This document shows positions 37,568 to 46,532 of a DNA stretch of 64,000 nt, piece by piece. Within the stretch, counting starts at the first letter, position 1. Every line of letters starts with the position of its first letter. Both the position numbers and the translations under genes were made by a program. The stretch is from NCBI GenBank assembly GCA_965116055.1, contig OZ220466.1, positions 1,550,001 to 1,614,000 of the forward strand, written 5' to 3'. Origin of the DNA: Bin55 sp965116055. Lineage in GTDB: Bacteria; Pseudomonadota; Gammaproteobacteria; Pseudomonadales; Azotimanducaceae. The notes under the pieces were generated by a model, which did no database searches, had not been told where the DNA came from, and saw nothing but the letters and a program-made list of their open reading frames with translations.

Positions 37568-39376
37568 TCAATACCAGCCAACCGTGGCGGGATCGATATG
37601 GGAACAACCTATCGTTTCAAGATCAGATGTCTCGTATACCGGTGTATCGCGAAATGTGGTGATGTATGTTCGACAGTAGGTGTCTTTGTTATTGAACGAG
37701 GTGTCGTTGAGCATTTCTTCGCGCAATGATGCGTAGGTCACCCTATCCTTCATCATGCGAATCCCGCCGTCCGCGGCGGTGTCCAATAACAGCGTAGTCA
37801 ACTCTTTCTCGCCGAATGGCGTCCACGGTACTTCGGTACCATCGCGCCCTCTTCCAGGATTGCCGTTATAGGCGAATTCGGCCCAATATGACATCATGCT
37901 TTCACTTAATGCGAACTGCGCGGCATCGTTTGGAAAGAAATTCGAGAGCATGGAAAGCATGGAAAAATCGCCAAATACAAACGGGATTTCGATCGCGTGG
38001 CCAGCGCCTAAGGCAAGTGATAAATCAAAGAAGAATGAACTCGGCTCTTCGTCCCAGTCGAAGCGGTACGCGTACACCTCGCTATGTCCGCTTGAGCGCA
38101 TGACGGAGGCAATGTTGTCGACGCCGCGCACTTTCCATGCTTGAGCGCCGTAATAAACGACCCGTCGGTAGTCGTTTTCGTCTTCGATTGATGGAAATAC
38201 GCCTAGAAAATAACTCACGTATTGCGGCGCCTGCATCATGAATAACGTTGGCTCGTCGCGGTTAGTGCCAAGAATGATGGGGACATCGTTGAAGTTGCGC
38301 GTGTTACCGAAGATCTCTTCGATATTTGCCATCGGCAACACCGTGTTGTCGCCAAACATGGCAGGAAAATCCATAAGCCCCGATTGATCGTCGTTGAGCG
38401 TTGCGTACACCTCGGCTGCCGATTTGGATTTGAGATATTTGGTTAACTCTTGTGGACCCCATTCGGCCTGCTTTGTCGCCGCTTGCGCTTCGTCAACCGC
38501 TAGTTTGTCTGCCACCATCAGGCGATTCGCAATTTCGCGAGCGCTATTAGTGTGACCGCCTTCACTTGATAATAAATAGCCTTCTTTTGGATCACTAGCG
38601 CCGAATGCGCCGCTTTGCGAAATGGCACGGTGAAATAGCCCTCGCGCACGATCAGTGATCACAAGAGACAGCGTGTTGACCCCTCCGGCTGACTCGCCGA
38701 ATACGGTGACGTTATTAGGGTTGCCGCCAAAGCTACGGATGTTGTCTCGAACCCACTCAAGCGCTCGTACGAGATCAAGCGTGCCAAAGTTGCCGCTTGA
38801 TTGTTCACTCATGGCAAGTAAATCCGGATGGTTGAACCATCCAAAAATGCCAAGCCGATAGTTGGTCGTGACTACGACGATTTTGTGCTTAGCAGCCAAT
38901 GTCGATGCGTTGTAAACCGCCGCTTCGCCAATCGAGTTGCCGCCGCCGTGGATCCAAAACATGACCGGTGCGTCTATGGCGTTCGGCGGTGACCAGATAT
39001 TTAAATACAGGCAGTCTTCGCTTCCGACGATACCTTCCGTAACTGTACTTCCAGTACGGAGCGTCGGGTTAGGGTATTGCACACATGGGTCGCTAAAAGC
39101 AAGCGCCTCCTGGATGCCCGTATGACTATCGGGAGGCTCCGGCGCGACCCAGCGCAAGTCACCTATCGGCGGTTTTGCGAACGGTAATCCCAACCATGCA
39201 CGCGCGCCATTTTTATCCATGAATCCCACATACTCACCTTCGGTTGTAATCCGACTCGTCGTTGGCTCGGCGACCTTGGGTAGTTCGACCACTTGCTCTT
39301 CGGGCCACAGAAGATAGATAACGAAAAGTGCGATTAGTAGCGCAACGATAAGCCCAATGGCGATTTTTTTCATCAT
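37568..39376 (-). CDS. Type B carboxylesterase/lipase
   Basis: A 602-residue esterase with one N-terminal membrane helix (about 3-22) as signal or anchor, then the carboxylesterase domain: EDCLYLNIWSP, WIHGGGNS oxyanion hole, nucleophile GESAGG, and the C-terminal histidine in LGAGHAIEIPFVF. It is probably periplasmic and membrane-attached. The family cleaves diverse carboxylic esters. It is convergent with the acyl-CoA carboxylase gene by 10 bp and divergent from the MFS gene. Confidence 0.92.
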   Translation of the reverse strand: MMKKIAIGLIVALLIALFVIYLLWPEEQVVELPKVAEPTTSRITTEGEYVGFMDKNGARAWLGLPFAKPPIGDLRWVAPEPPDSHTGIQEALAFSDPCVQYPNPTLRTGSTVTEGIVGSEDCLYLNIWSPPNAIDAPVMFWIHGGGNSIGEAAVYNASTLAAKHKIVVVTTNYRLGIFGWFNHPDLLAMSEQSSGNFGTLDLVRALEWVRDNIRSFGGNPNNVTVFGESAGGVNTLSLVITDRARGLFHRAISQSGAFGASDPKEGYLLSSEGGHTNSAREIANRLMVADKLAVDEAQAATKQAEWGPQELTKYLKSKSAAEVYATLNDDQSGLMDFPAMFGDNTVLPMANIEEIFGNTRNFNDVPIILGTNRDEPTLFMMQAPQYVSYFLGVFPSIEDENDYRRVVYYGAQAWKVRGVDNIASVMRSSGHSEVYAYRFDWDEEPSSFFFDLSLALGAGHAIEIPFVFGDFSMLSMLSNFFPNDAAQFALSESMMSYWAEFAYNGNPGRGRDGTEVPWTPFGEKELTTLLLDTAADGGIRMMKDRVTYASLREEMLNDTSFNNKDTYCRTYITTFRDTPVYETSDLETIGCSHIDPATVGWY

Positions 39377-39501
39377 GGCAAACGGTGAGATTCTGTGACG
39401 GTAGTGGTTCAGTGAACCGCGAAGATGTGGGCGGCGATATCTTGAATCGCTAGCATTGCACGCTTATTTCGTGCTATGAACTCAGACAGCGCTAACTTCT
39501 C

Positions 39502-40842
39502 ATGATGAAATTTCGTTCGCGCCTGGCATACGCAGTAGGCGATGCAGGCATCAATCTCTATTTCATGTCGACGCTGTCTTTCCTATTATATTTTTATACC
39601 GACTTCTACGGCATCTCGGCAGCTGTCGCTGCGGGTATTTTTCTCGTCGCGAGAGTGGTGGATGCCGTAACCGACCCATTCATGGGTTACTTAGCCGATC
39701 GCACGCGAACCCGGTGGGGTCGTTTTCGTCCCTATCTAGCCTTTGGCGCCGTGCCGCTTGCGGTCATTTCCGTCGCAACCTTCACCATACCTGATTTTGG
39801 TGAAACCGGAAAGATTGTCTGGGCTTATGTCACTTACGTACTGTTCGGCATGATCTATACGGTGGTGACTATACCGTATGCCGCCATGACGAGCGTGCTA
39901 ACACATGATCATAACGAACGTGCCACCCTGACTTCGTTGCGCATGGGTGGCGCTTTCTCCGGCGCCATGGTTGTATTACTTGGCATGATGCCACTCGTTG
40001 GCTATTTTGGCGCCGAAGACGGTTTTCAATTCACAATGATCCTGTTCGGCCTGATAGGCTCACTGTTGCTCTGGTGGTCATTTGCCGGGACCCAGGAACT
40101 CACCGAATTGGCCTTGCCAGAACGCCATATTTCGATGCCGGACGCGATGAAAGTACTGTTCAGAAACTCGCCGCTGTGGATCGTCATCACGTTATTCATT
40201 CTTGGTATGTTGGCCTTTTCATTCCGGCAAACGGTTGCACCTTACTACTTGAAATACACGATGGAACGACCGGATCTGCTAAGCAGCTTTTTCTCCATCA
40301 CGTTGGCCGTGATGTTTCTCGGACTCGTACTGATACCTTATCTGACCAAGCGATTTGGTAAGGCCGGCACAGTGCAGATCGGCGCGGTCGTTGCCATGAT
40401 CGGTGCGCTTGGTTTTTATTTCAACGACCCCACCAATATAGTCATGGTTTTCGTCTGGGGCTGTACCATGGCGTTAGGCGGCGCGCCGATTGCCGTTTTA
40501 GGTTGGGCAATGCTCGCTGACACCATTGAGTACGCCCAACATAGGCATGACATACGGGCGGATGGCGTGATCTATTCCACCGCAAGCTTCTTTCAGAAAC
40601 TGGGTAAAACAATAACGGGTGCTGCTATTCCAGCAGTTTTGGCGTTGACCGGGTATGTTGCCAATCAGGTTCAGTCGTCTGAAGTCTTAGGTGGCATTCT
40701 GTTCTGTATCGCGGTCGTGCCGTTCATCGCTAACCTGGTGTTGTTTTTAGTATCGTTTGTCTACAACCTTGATGCGAAGGCACATGGCCGGCTTGTGCGC
40801 GAGTTGAAAGTTCGGGTGGGTGATTCTTCCACCTCGATTTAA
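39502..40842 (+). CDS. MFS transporter, GPH (glycoside-pentoside-hexuronide) type
   Basis: A 446-residue, 12-helix permease. The GPH family pattern is clear: YAVGDAGINLYF at the start, VDAVTDPFMGYLADRTRTRWGRFRPY (two GPH signatures run together), then PYAAMTSVLTHDHNER. Such symporters import sugars or sugar acids with protons or sodium. It overlaps the 3' end of a GST gene on the other strand by 4 bp. Substrate unknown; an upstream esterase could release a ligand for it, but that is speculation. Confidence 0.9.
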   Translation: MMKFRSRLAYAVGDAGINLYFMSTLSFLLYFYTDFYGISAAVAAGIFLVARVVDAVTDPFMGYLADRTRTRWGRFRPYLAFGAVPLAVISVATFTIPDFGETGKIVWAYVTYVLFGMIYTVVTIPYAAMTSVLTHDHNERATLTSLRMGGAFSGAMVVLLGMMPLVGYFGAEDGFQFTMILFGLIGSLLLWWSFAGTQELTELALPERHISMPDAMKVLFRNSPLWIVITLFILGMLAFSFRQTVAPYYLKYTMERPDLLSSFFSITLAVMFLGLVLIPYLTKRFGKAGTVQIGAVVAMIGALGFYFNDPTNIVMVFVWGCTMALGGAPIAVLGWAMLADTIEYAQHRHDIRADGVIYSTASFFQKLGKTITGAAIPAVLALTGYVANQVQSSEVLGGILFCIAVVPFIANLVLFLVSFVYNLDAKAHGRLVRELKVRVGDSSTSI

Positions 40843-41447
40843 GCCTCTTGCGCTCGTCTGAATCCTTCGCGTTCTCCTAAAAGTCTGAGATAACGCATTG
40901 CATTGGGTTGGTCTGAGGTTAACACGCCAGTGCGCTCGGCTAGCATGAGTGAATACCCCATCATGATGTCAGCTGCTGAAAACGATTCGCCGAGTAAATA
41001 CGATTGATGAGCTACGCACTTCTCAATCGCGTCTAGACACAGCATGGCGCGTTTCTGTGCATCTGGAATGACTTCTGCGATCCGTTCTTGAGGTGGCTTG
41101 ATGACCGTATGGTGCATGATATCGCCGAGCGGCCGAGCAAAAGTCGCCTCCGCGAACCAGCACCATTGATAGTAATATGCGAGTTCGGACGGCTCCTTCG
41201 GTACGAGATCCCCTGCGCCGTACCGAGCAAGGATGTACTCAATCATCGCGCCGGATTCGAACATCGTGATCTCGCCGTCCTCTAGTACAGGTATCTTGCC
41301 AGTCGGCGACTTAGCTCGCCACGTTGGGGATGCTTTGAATGCGGCATCAAAGGTGGAAATGGTTTCGATGTCAAGCGGGATCGAACGTTCATGACAAAGC
41401 CAGATGATTCGAACGGACCGCGATCCTCGAACGTGATAGATCTTCAA
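40839..41447 (-). CDS. Glutathione S-transferase
   Basis: A 202-residue GST with an N-terminal thioredoxin-like domain (KIYHVRGSRSVRIIW, cis-proline in GKIPVLEDG, then FESGAMIEYIL) and a helical C-terminal domain (SFSAADIMMGY). The catalytic residue would be a serine or the tyrosine/cysteine region near residue 10. Role in detoxification or glutathione-dependent catabolism. It is divergent from the acyl-CoA dehydrogenase gene by 74 bp. Confidence 0.9.
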   Translation of the reverse strand: MKIYHVRGSRSVRIIWLCHERSIPLDIETISTFDAAFKASPTWRAKSPTGKIPVLEDGEITMFESGAMIEYILARYGAGDLVPKEPSELAYYYQWCWFAEATFARPLGDIMHHTVIKPPQERIAEVIPDAQKRAMLCLDAIEKCVAHQSYLLGESFSAADIMMGYSLMLAERTGVLTSDQPNAMRYLRLLGEREGFRRAQEA

Positions 41448-41521
41448 GATGGAGCCTCGTGTGTTCAGTTAGTGTATTGTTGCGACGTTAATTTTTCCAG
41501 GGTGTTACCGAGGGCAAGACC

Positions 41522-42715
41522 ATGAGTGACGCAATTGAAGTCTACCAAACGGAAGAGCTCGAGCTATTGCGCGAACAGATTCAGCGTTTTATGCGCGAAC
41601 ACGTGAAACCGATCGAAGACAAGCTACCGTACAACGCGACTGGTTGTGGTCCCAAAGAAAGGCAAGAGCTCAAGAGCATTGCCGAGAAAATGGGGTTAAC
41701 CCGCTTATCGGTGCCGGAGCAATACGGTGGTAATCCCGTGAGCGCGCTGACGCGTGTCGTGATCGCGGAAGAGTCGGCAAAGTGTCGACTTGGCGCTTAC
41801 GCGCCAGCGCTTGGTGCATTTGGCGGTGGGCCACCTAACGTGATATGGTCAGGCACTCCAGCGCAAATCGAAAAGTACGGCGTGCCTTGCGTCACTGGGG
41901 GCAAACGAGCGTTCGTTGCTATCACCGAACCGACTGGTGGCTCGGATCCTAGGAACAACATTTCCACGCGAGCGCGAAAGGAAGGCGACGTTTGGATTCT
42001 TAACGGTCGCAAGATGTGGATCACAGGCGCTAAGGGGGCCGACTACGGGATCATCTTTGCGAAAACCAAAGAGGGGGTTGATGGTCATCCACCTCAAATC
42101 ACGGCATTTATTGTGGAACCTACGTTTCCTGGTATTTCCTTCAATGAGATTAAAGTGATACGCGCACTTTCTCCCTATGAGATCGTACTCGATAACTGCG
42201 AAGTGCCTGCGGACAACGTGCTCGGCGAGGTCGGCCAGGGATTCGGCGTTGCCCAGAGATGGTTGGTCGACGCACGTATTCCTTACGCGGCGGGTTGCGT
42301 TGGGATCGCACAGGAAGCGCTCGACATGGCTTGCGGTTGGGTTAAGCAACGACCGGCGCGCGATGGGATGCTTGCAGACAAACAAGCCATTCAGTGGATG
42401 ATCGCCGACTCCGAGGTGGAATTGCGTGCGGCGCGGCTATTGGTATACGACGCGGCGGCCAAAGTCGATGCGGGAGAGCCCGGCAAAGTCAATGCGTCCA
42501 TCTGCAAACTCGTCGCCACGGAAACGGCTGGTCGCGTCGTGGACCGCGCAATGCAAATGTTTGGGGGAATGGGTATGGCGCAGGACATGCCGCTAGAGCG
42601 TTGGTATCGAGAACTACGCGTAAAACGCATTGGCGAAGGTCCATCCGAGGTGCATCGCATGGTCATTGCGCGCGAAAAACTACGAAATACGGACGGCGGA
42701 AGTTACTTCGGCTAA
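41522..42715 (+). CDS. Acyl-CoA dehydrogenase
   Basis: A 397-residue FAD enzyme of the acyl-CoA dehydrogenase family: N-terminal helices, FVAITEPTGGSDP (FAD-binding strand), GRKMWITGA, and C-terminal QMFGGMGMAQDMPLERWYRE with the typical conserved glycines. The catalytic base would be the glutamate in this last region. It desaturates an acyl-CoA and passes electrons to ETF. Next to GST and the halogenase-like operon but transcribed separately. Confidence 0.93.
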   Translation: MSDAIEVYQTEELELLREQIQRFMREHVKPIEDKLPYNATGCGPKERQELKSIAEKMGLTRLSVPEQYGGNPVSALTRVVIAEESAKCRLGAYAPALGAFGGGPPNVIWSGTPAQIEKYGVPCVTGGKRAFVAITEPTGGSDPRNNISTRARKEGDVWILNGRKMWITGAKGADYGIIFAKTKEGVDGHPPQITAFIVEPTFPGISFNEIKVIRALSPYEIVLDNCEVPADNVLGEVGQGFGVAQRWLVDARIPYAAGCVGIAQEALDMACGWVKQRPARDGMLADKQAIQWMIADSEVELRAARLLVYDAAAKVDAGEPGKVNASICKLVATETAGRVVDRAMQMFGGMGMAQDMPLERWYRELRVKRIGEGPSEVHRMVIAREKLRNTDGGSYFG

Positions 42716-42729
42716 GACTCGGGCCGACG

Positions 42730-44301
42730 TTACACAGTAGCTTTTCGTACGATACCCTCGGTGAACAGTAGCCGAAGCGTAGGCAGTAACGAAGTCGTGA
42801 GCACGTCGCGTGACCATCCTCGGCGCAGTAATTTCTCGTTTACCATAGCGGACGTGTGAGGCTTCGATTGCAACATGTTGATCGTCTCCGCGACAAATGG
42901 GGCGATAGGTATGTCGTCTAACTGTTTGCGGCGAATGACTTGTCCCAATTCGAATGCGTCGCCGGTGAATATCGCAGAATCCACAACTTGCAGATTGCCC
43001 TTGACGGATAGCAACGTATCGGAAGAAACTCGATCGAAGTCGAGTTGATTTTGTTGCCGTTTAAATTCCCATTCGTGTAATGCTCGCGTAAAGCTAGCAG
43101 GCAATTCCGCGTGTGCGAGCGTTGAACGTTCATAGCCCCTGGCAACTTGCCCCGATAACGCTCGCACAAAGGCGGCCCTTGGTTCGTATTCGCTTTCGCC
43201 CGTAATACGACGGGACTCCCAAAAGTACGAATCTAGCGAGCGATTCGCACCGTAGAACAGGCGCGCTAGTTCGCGGAAATGTTCGTAGTGCTGGCGAAAT
43301 TGACGTTCGAAAGCTATCGCTGCCATCGCAGCTAGGGCAGGGCGATGTAGCGTCGTTGCGATTAATGCCGCTGCCATGGTTGCGCTATAGATTGCGAGGT
43401 GCACGCCTGTCGAGAACAATGGATCGATAAAACACGCTGCGTCGCCTATCAAGCAATGCCGAGTCCCAGCGAAACGACTTGCTTGATAAGACCAGTCTCG
43501 CGTCGCTTCACACGGTCCTACAGATTCGGCATCGGCTAGCAGCTTTGATGCGTAACGTGAAGATTGAATGATCTCGCCAAACCATTCAGTCATCGAACGT
43601 TTGCGTAAGGCTGCGACTGCTTCGTCCCGATCTGCCACGACACCGACGCTTGAAATACAGTCTTTGAGCGGGATCTTCCAGAGCCAGCCAGCATGAATGG
43701 ATTCGACCAGGATGTTGCCAGCGTCGTCTCCTTCCAAGTGCTTCCCACCGCGGTAGTAACGATAGACAGCAAGATTCCGAAACGCTTTGTCCCATCTCTT
43801 TATCTGTAATTGCGAGGCAATCAGTGACCGTTGCCCGCTGGCATCAACGACGTAATCCGCGGGTCGAAACTTCCCTTCCAGTTCAATGCCAGTCGCACGA
43901 TCGTTCTCAAAACGAACCTTGGTTACGCGAGTATCTTCGCAGACTTTGACCCCGCACGATGCTGCATGATGTAGCAGAATATGATCGAACTCATCGCGAT
44001 TGACTTGGTAGGCGTGCGGTTGTGTGGTATTCGTTTCGCGGAAATACCAAGTCCAAAGCGCTTGATCAACGCCCCAAGCCATGGTGGCGCCATGCTTCAC
44101 CGTAAAGTCGGCCGCACGAACCTTTTCCGCAGCGCCACTAAGCGACAACGCTTCAATCGTCGCGGGGAGTAACGATTCCCCAATGTGTGGTCGCGGAAAA
44201 CGGGCCGCCTCGTACAGCTGTACTTCGAATCCGCGTTGGGCAAGTAGTGTCGCTACGGTGCTACCTGCCGGGCCACCGCCTATGACGGCGATGTTGACCA
44301 T
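42730..44301 (-). CDS. Flavin-dependent halogenase-like oxidoreductase
   Basis: A 523-residue FAD protein. The N-terminal dinucleotide fold has GGGPAGS (residues 8-14); GESLLPATIEAL follows; then FTVKHGATMAWG with Lys69 and the motif WLWKIP at 206-211. The pair of a conserved lysine and WxWxIP is the mark of flavin-dependent halogenases of the phenolic type; GDAACFIDP also fits. Geranylgeranyl-reductase-like oxidoreductases share much of this fold, so halogenation is a hypothesis. It is the last gene of a three-gene operon, 6 bp after the LLM gene. A C-terminal helical extension (about 430-523) is unusual. Confidence 0.7.
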   Translation of the reverse strand: MVNIAVIGGGPAGSTVATLLAQRGFEVQLYEAARFPRPHIGESLLPATIEALSLSGAAEKVRAADFTVKHGATMAWGVDQALWTWYFRETNTTQPHAYQVNRDEFDHILLHHAASCGVKVCEDTRVTKVRFENDRATGIELEGKFRPADYVVDASGQRSLIASQLQIKRWDKAFRNLAVYRYYRGGKHLEGDDAGNILVESIHAGWLWKIPLKDCISSVGVVADRDEAVAALRKRSMTEWFGEIIQSSRYASKLLADAESVGPCEATRDWSYQASRFAGTRHCLIGDAACFIDPLFSTGVHLAIYSATMAAALIATTLHRPALAAMAAIAFERQFRQHYEHFRELARLFYGANRSLDSYFWESRRITGESEYEPRAAFVRALSGQVARGYERSTLAHAELPASFTRALHEWEFKRQQNQLDFDRVSSDTLLSVKGNLQVVDSAIFTGDAFELGQVIRRKQLDDIPIAPFVAETINMLQSKPHTSAMVNEKLLRRGWSRDVLTTSLLPTLRLLFTEGIVRKATV

Positions 44302-44307
44302 GAGTGA

Positions 44308-45654
44308 TTAGGTTGGCGCGTTTGAATGGTCGGTGTCGGTAGACACGCCCTCCGAGGTGTCTTCAATGGGTTCGTTGGTCTGTGGGTCGACTTCGAAAGG
44401 CCCTTTCAAATCAAGCTCCTTGGCCATTTCGCGGACCGCCGGAATGACTTCGGACCCCATTAAGCGAAGACTGCGCATGGAATCATCATGAGACATCGCG
44501 CCGTCGCCATCCCAAAAGAAAATTGACCCAGGCCTTAATGTTTCGAGCACATGTCTCACGCGCGGGATGACCGTATCCGGCGTGCCGGAGATGATGCTGT
44601 ATTTCTCCGTTTGGTCGACGTAAGTATCTCGCGGCGGCTCGGGTTGCGATGGCTTGGTTTTTTTATCTGTCTTCGCCAGTTCTTTCTTATGTTGATCGGC
44701 GCGGCCTCTTGAAGCCGCCGCCGCAAAACTTCGCATCGTTGGAAGTAGGTTGTTGCGTTGCGTCAGACCTGGAAGATTCTGTATGAATGGCCTCACATTG
44801 CCTTGATTGCCTTCCAGGAATGGATTACTTGGACCTTGGACGAACTTTCGTCCAACCTCATCGGCTAACTGCTGGTTTTCGTCAACGTGAACTTTGAATA
44901 GGTAACCCCGATGCTGAGTGCCAGTTTCATAACCTTCTTGTTTAGCAACTTCCGTGTAGTACTCGTAGGACTCACGCGTTGGTTCGAGTTCGGTTGCGAG
45001 CATGACGTATGGGTACCGGTGTTTCGCTGCCCATGCTACCGTGTTGCGGCTCATGACGCCAGGAATCCAAATGGGTGGATGAGGATCCTGATAAGGGCGC
45101 GACCAAGGATTGACGTAACGAAAGTGGTAGTGATCGCCTTCCCAGCGATAGGGACCTGGTTGTGTCCATGCTTTGATTATGAAGTCGTGCGCTTCTTGAA
45201 AACGCTCCCAGTTGTAAGGTGCGGCTGCATTGTGGGCGACGCTTTCGCGTCCCGTCCCGCGGACCCAACCCGTCACAAGACGCCCGCGGCTAATCATGTC
45301 AATTTCCGCGAGCTCTTCTGCGAGGAAAAGTGGATCGTCCCAGATTGGAAGGATGTTACCCAGCAATACAATCTTTGCGCGTTGAGTAATACGCGCCAGG
45401 ATCGCAGCCTCTAAATTCATCACACCGCCCATGCAGAATGGCGTTGAGTGGTGTTCATTGAGCATTAGGCCATCAAAGCCCATCTCCTCCGCGTAGATCT
45501 TCTCGTCAAGATATCTGTTGTAGAGGTCTGCTCCCAGCTTGGGGTCGTAGCTTCCATTCGACATCGTCAGATCAGTAATGGAACGTCCCGTTGCCCCGAA
45601 GTAACCGGAGCTTTGGTCTTGATAGGGTCGTTCGGTAAAGTAACCAACAAACAT
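44308..45654 (-). CDS. Luciferase-like flavin monooxygenase
   Basis: The start at 45654 is chosen because GGAGG lies 6 bases upstream (MFVGYFTERPYQDQ); the longer reading from 45717 runs through the neighbour. The 448-residue protein is a bacterial luciferase-like TIM-barrel oxygenase: EEMGFDGLMLNEHH, LGNILPIWDDPLFLAEELA and RGRLVTGWVRG are family motifs. It uses reduced FMN supplied by a reductase. The C-terminal region is acidic. It is 2 bp from the upstream hydrolase-fold gene and 6 bp from the halogenase-like gene, so it acts in the same pathway. Confidence 0.9.
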   Translation of the reverse strand: MFVGYFTERPYQDQSSGYFGATGRSITDLTMSNGSYDPKLGADLYNRYLDEKIYAEEMGFDGLMLNEHHSTPFCMGGVMNLEAAILARITQRAKIVLLGNILPIWDDPLFLAEELAEIDMISRGRLVTGWVRGTGRESVAHNAAAPYNWERFQEAHDFIIKAWTQPGPYRWEGDHYHFRYVNPWSRPYQDPHPPIWIPGVMSRNTVAWAAKHRYPYVMLATELEPTRESYEYYTEVAKQEGYETGTQHRGYLFKVHVDENQQLADEVGRKFVQGPSNPFLEGNQGNVRPFIQNLPGLTQRNNLLPTMRSFAAAASRGRADQHKKELAKTDKKTKPSQPEPPRDTYVDQTEKYSIISGTPDTVIPRVRHVLETLRPGSIFFWDGDGAMSHDDSMRSLRLMGSEVIPAVREMAKELDLKGPFEVDPQTNEPIEDTSEGVSTDTDHSNAPT

Positions 45655-45656
45655 GG

Positions 45657-46469
45657 TTAACCTCCGTGAGAAACTTGCGCGAGTTGGGCGTCGCAGTGAT
45701 CGGTAATGAGCGAACAAACGTGATCAGGCTCTTCGATCTCTACCACATGGCCAGCGCCTTCAACTACGTGCAGCGATGAATGTTTTAGTGCTTCTTGATA
45801 CTGGTTTGCCACTGCCATCGGCACAACTTTGTCTTGATCGCCCCAAATCAACATGGTCTCTATATCAATATTTTGAAGTAATGCGCTCAAGCGTCGATTG
45901 AACATGTACGGTTTCCAAGTCACGCGTGCCGTCATTTCGCGCGAGTGATCCCAAAGTTCACGCATGCTTTGGTCGGGTTCATCGCCGAAATAGTTCTCGT
46001 AGCTATCACGATCACGAAAGCTTTCTTCAATGTACTGGCGATGGGAGTACATCATTTGATCCATGATTTCACCTGTGGCTGGCTGTAGACCAGCGGCGCC
46101 TACCAATACGAGTTTTGCAAGGGATGTTTCATGCATCGTGGCGATTTCCGCGGCAACATAGCCACCCAACCCAAAACCCACGATGTGGTAGGGTGATCGT
46201 GCCACTTGATTAGCGAAATGCGAGATAAGAATGGCAATGTCGCGAACGGTGCGAGCCCACAGGGGACGGTCGGAACCACCCCAGCCGGGCATGTCGGGAA
46301 TGAAAACCCGAAAGCGGGAGGCTAGTTGTCGATGTAGTTCGAGCGCGCCGGGACTGCCCCAGCTGTGGTGGAGACAAACGATTGATGGGCCGGAACCGCC
46401 GCTTAGGTAGGAGATTTTGCCCGAAGGTAGATCAAATGTTGCATGATCAAAGAGTTCAGAATCTGCCAT
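45657..46469 (-). CDS. Alpha/beta-hydrolase-fold protein lacking the nucleophile serine
   Basis: From the ATG at 46469 (MADSELFDH) the protein has about 270 residues, with a C-C meta-cleavage or haloperoxidase-like fold: HHSWGSP oxyanion region, DMPGWGGSDRP, the nucleophile elbow, and GDQDKVVP with the acid and GAGHVVEIE with the base histidine. At the elbow it reads VGFGLGG where the family has VGHSLGG, so residue 100 is glycine and no serine nucleophile exists. Either the protein works without covalent catalysis, as some cofactor-free dioxygenases do, or it is inactive. It is the first gene of the LLM/halogenase-like operon. Confidence 0.85.
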   Translation of the reverse strand: MADSELFDHATFDLPSGKISYLSGGSGPSIVCLHHSWGSPGALELHRQLASRFRVFIPDMPGWGGSDRPLWARTVRDIAILISHFANQVARSPYHIVGFGLGGYVAAEIATMHETSLAKLVLVGAAGLQPATGEIMDQMMYSHRQYIEESFRDRDSYENYFGDEPDQSMRELWDHSREMTARVTWKPYMFNRRLSALLQNIDIETMLIWGDQDKVVPMAVANQYQEALKHSSLHVVEGAGHVVEIEEPDHVCSLITDHCDAQLAQVSHGG

Positions 46470-46532
46470 ATGAATTAGTCTTCTTGTACTATTGATTGAG
46501 CAGTTCCAGTAGACGCAGGCTTGGAGGAATCC

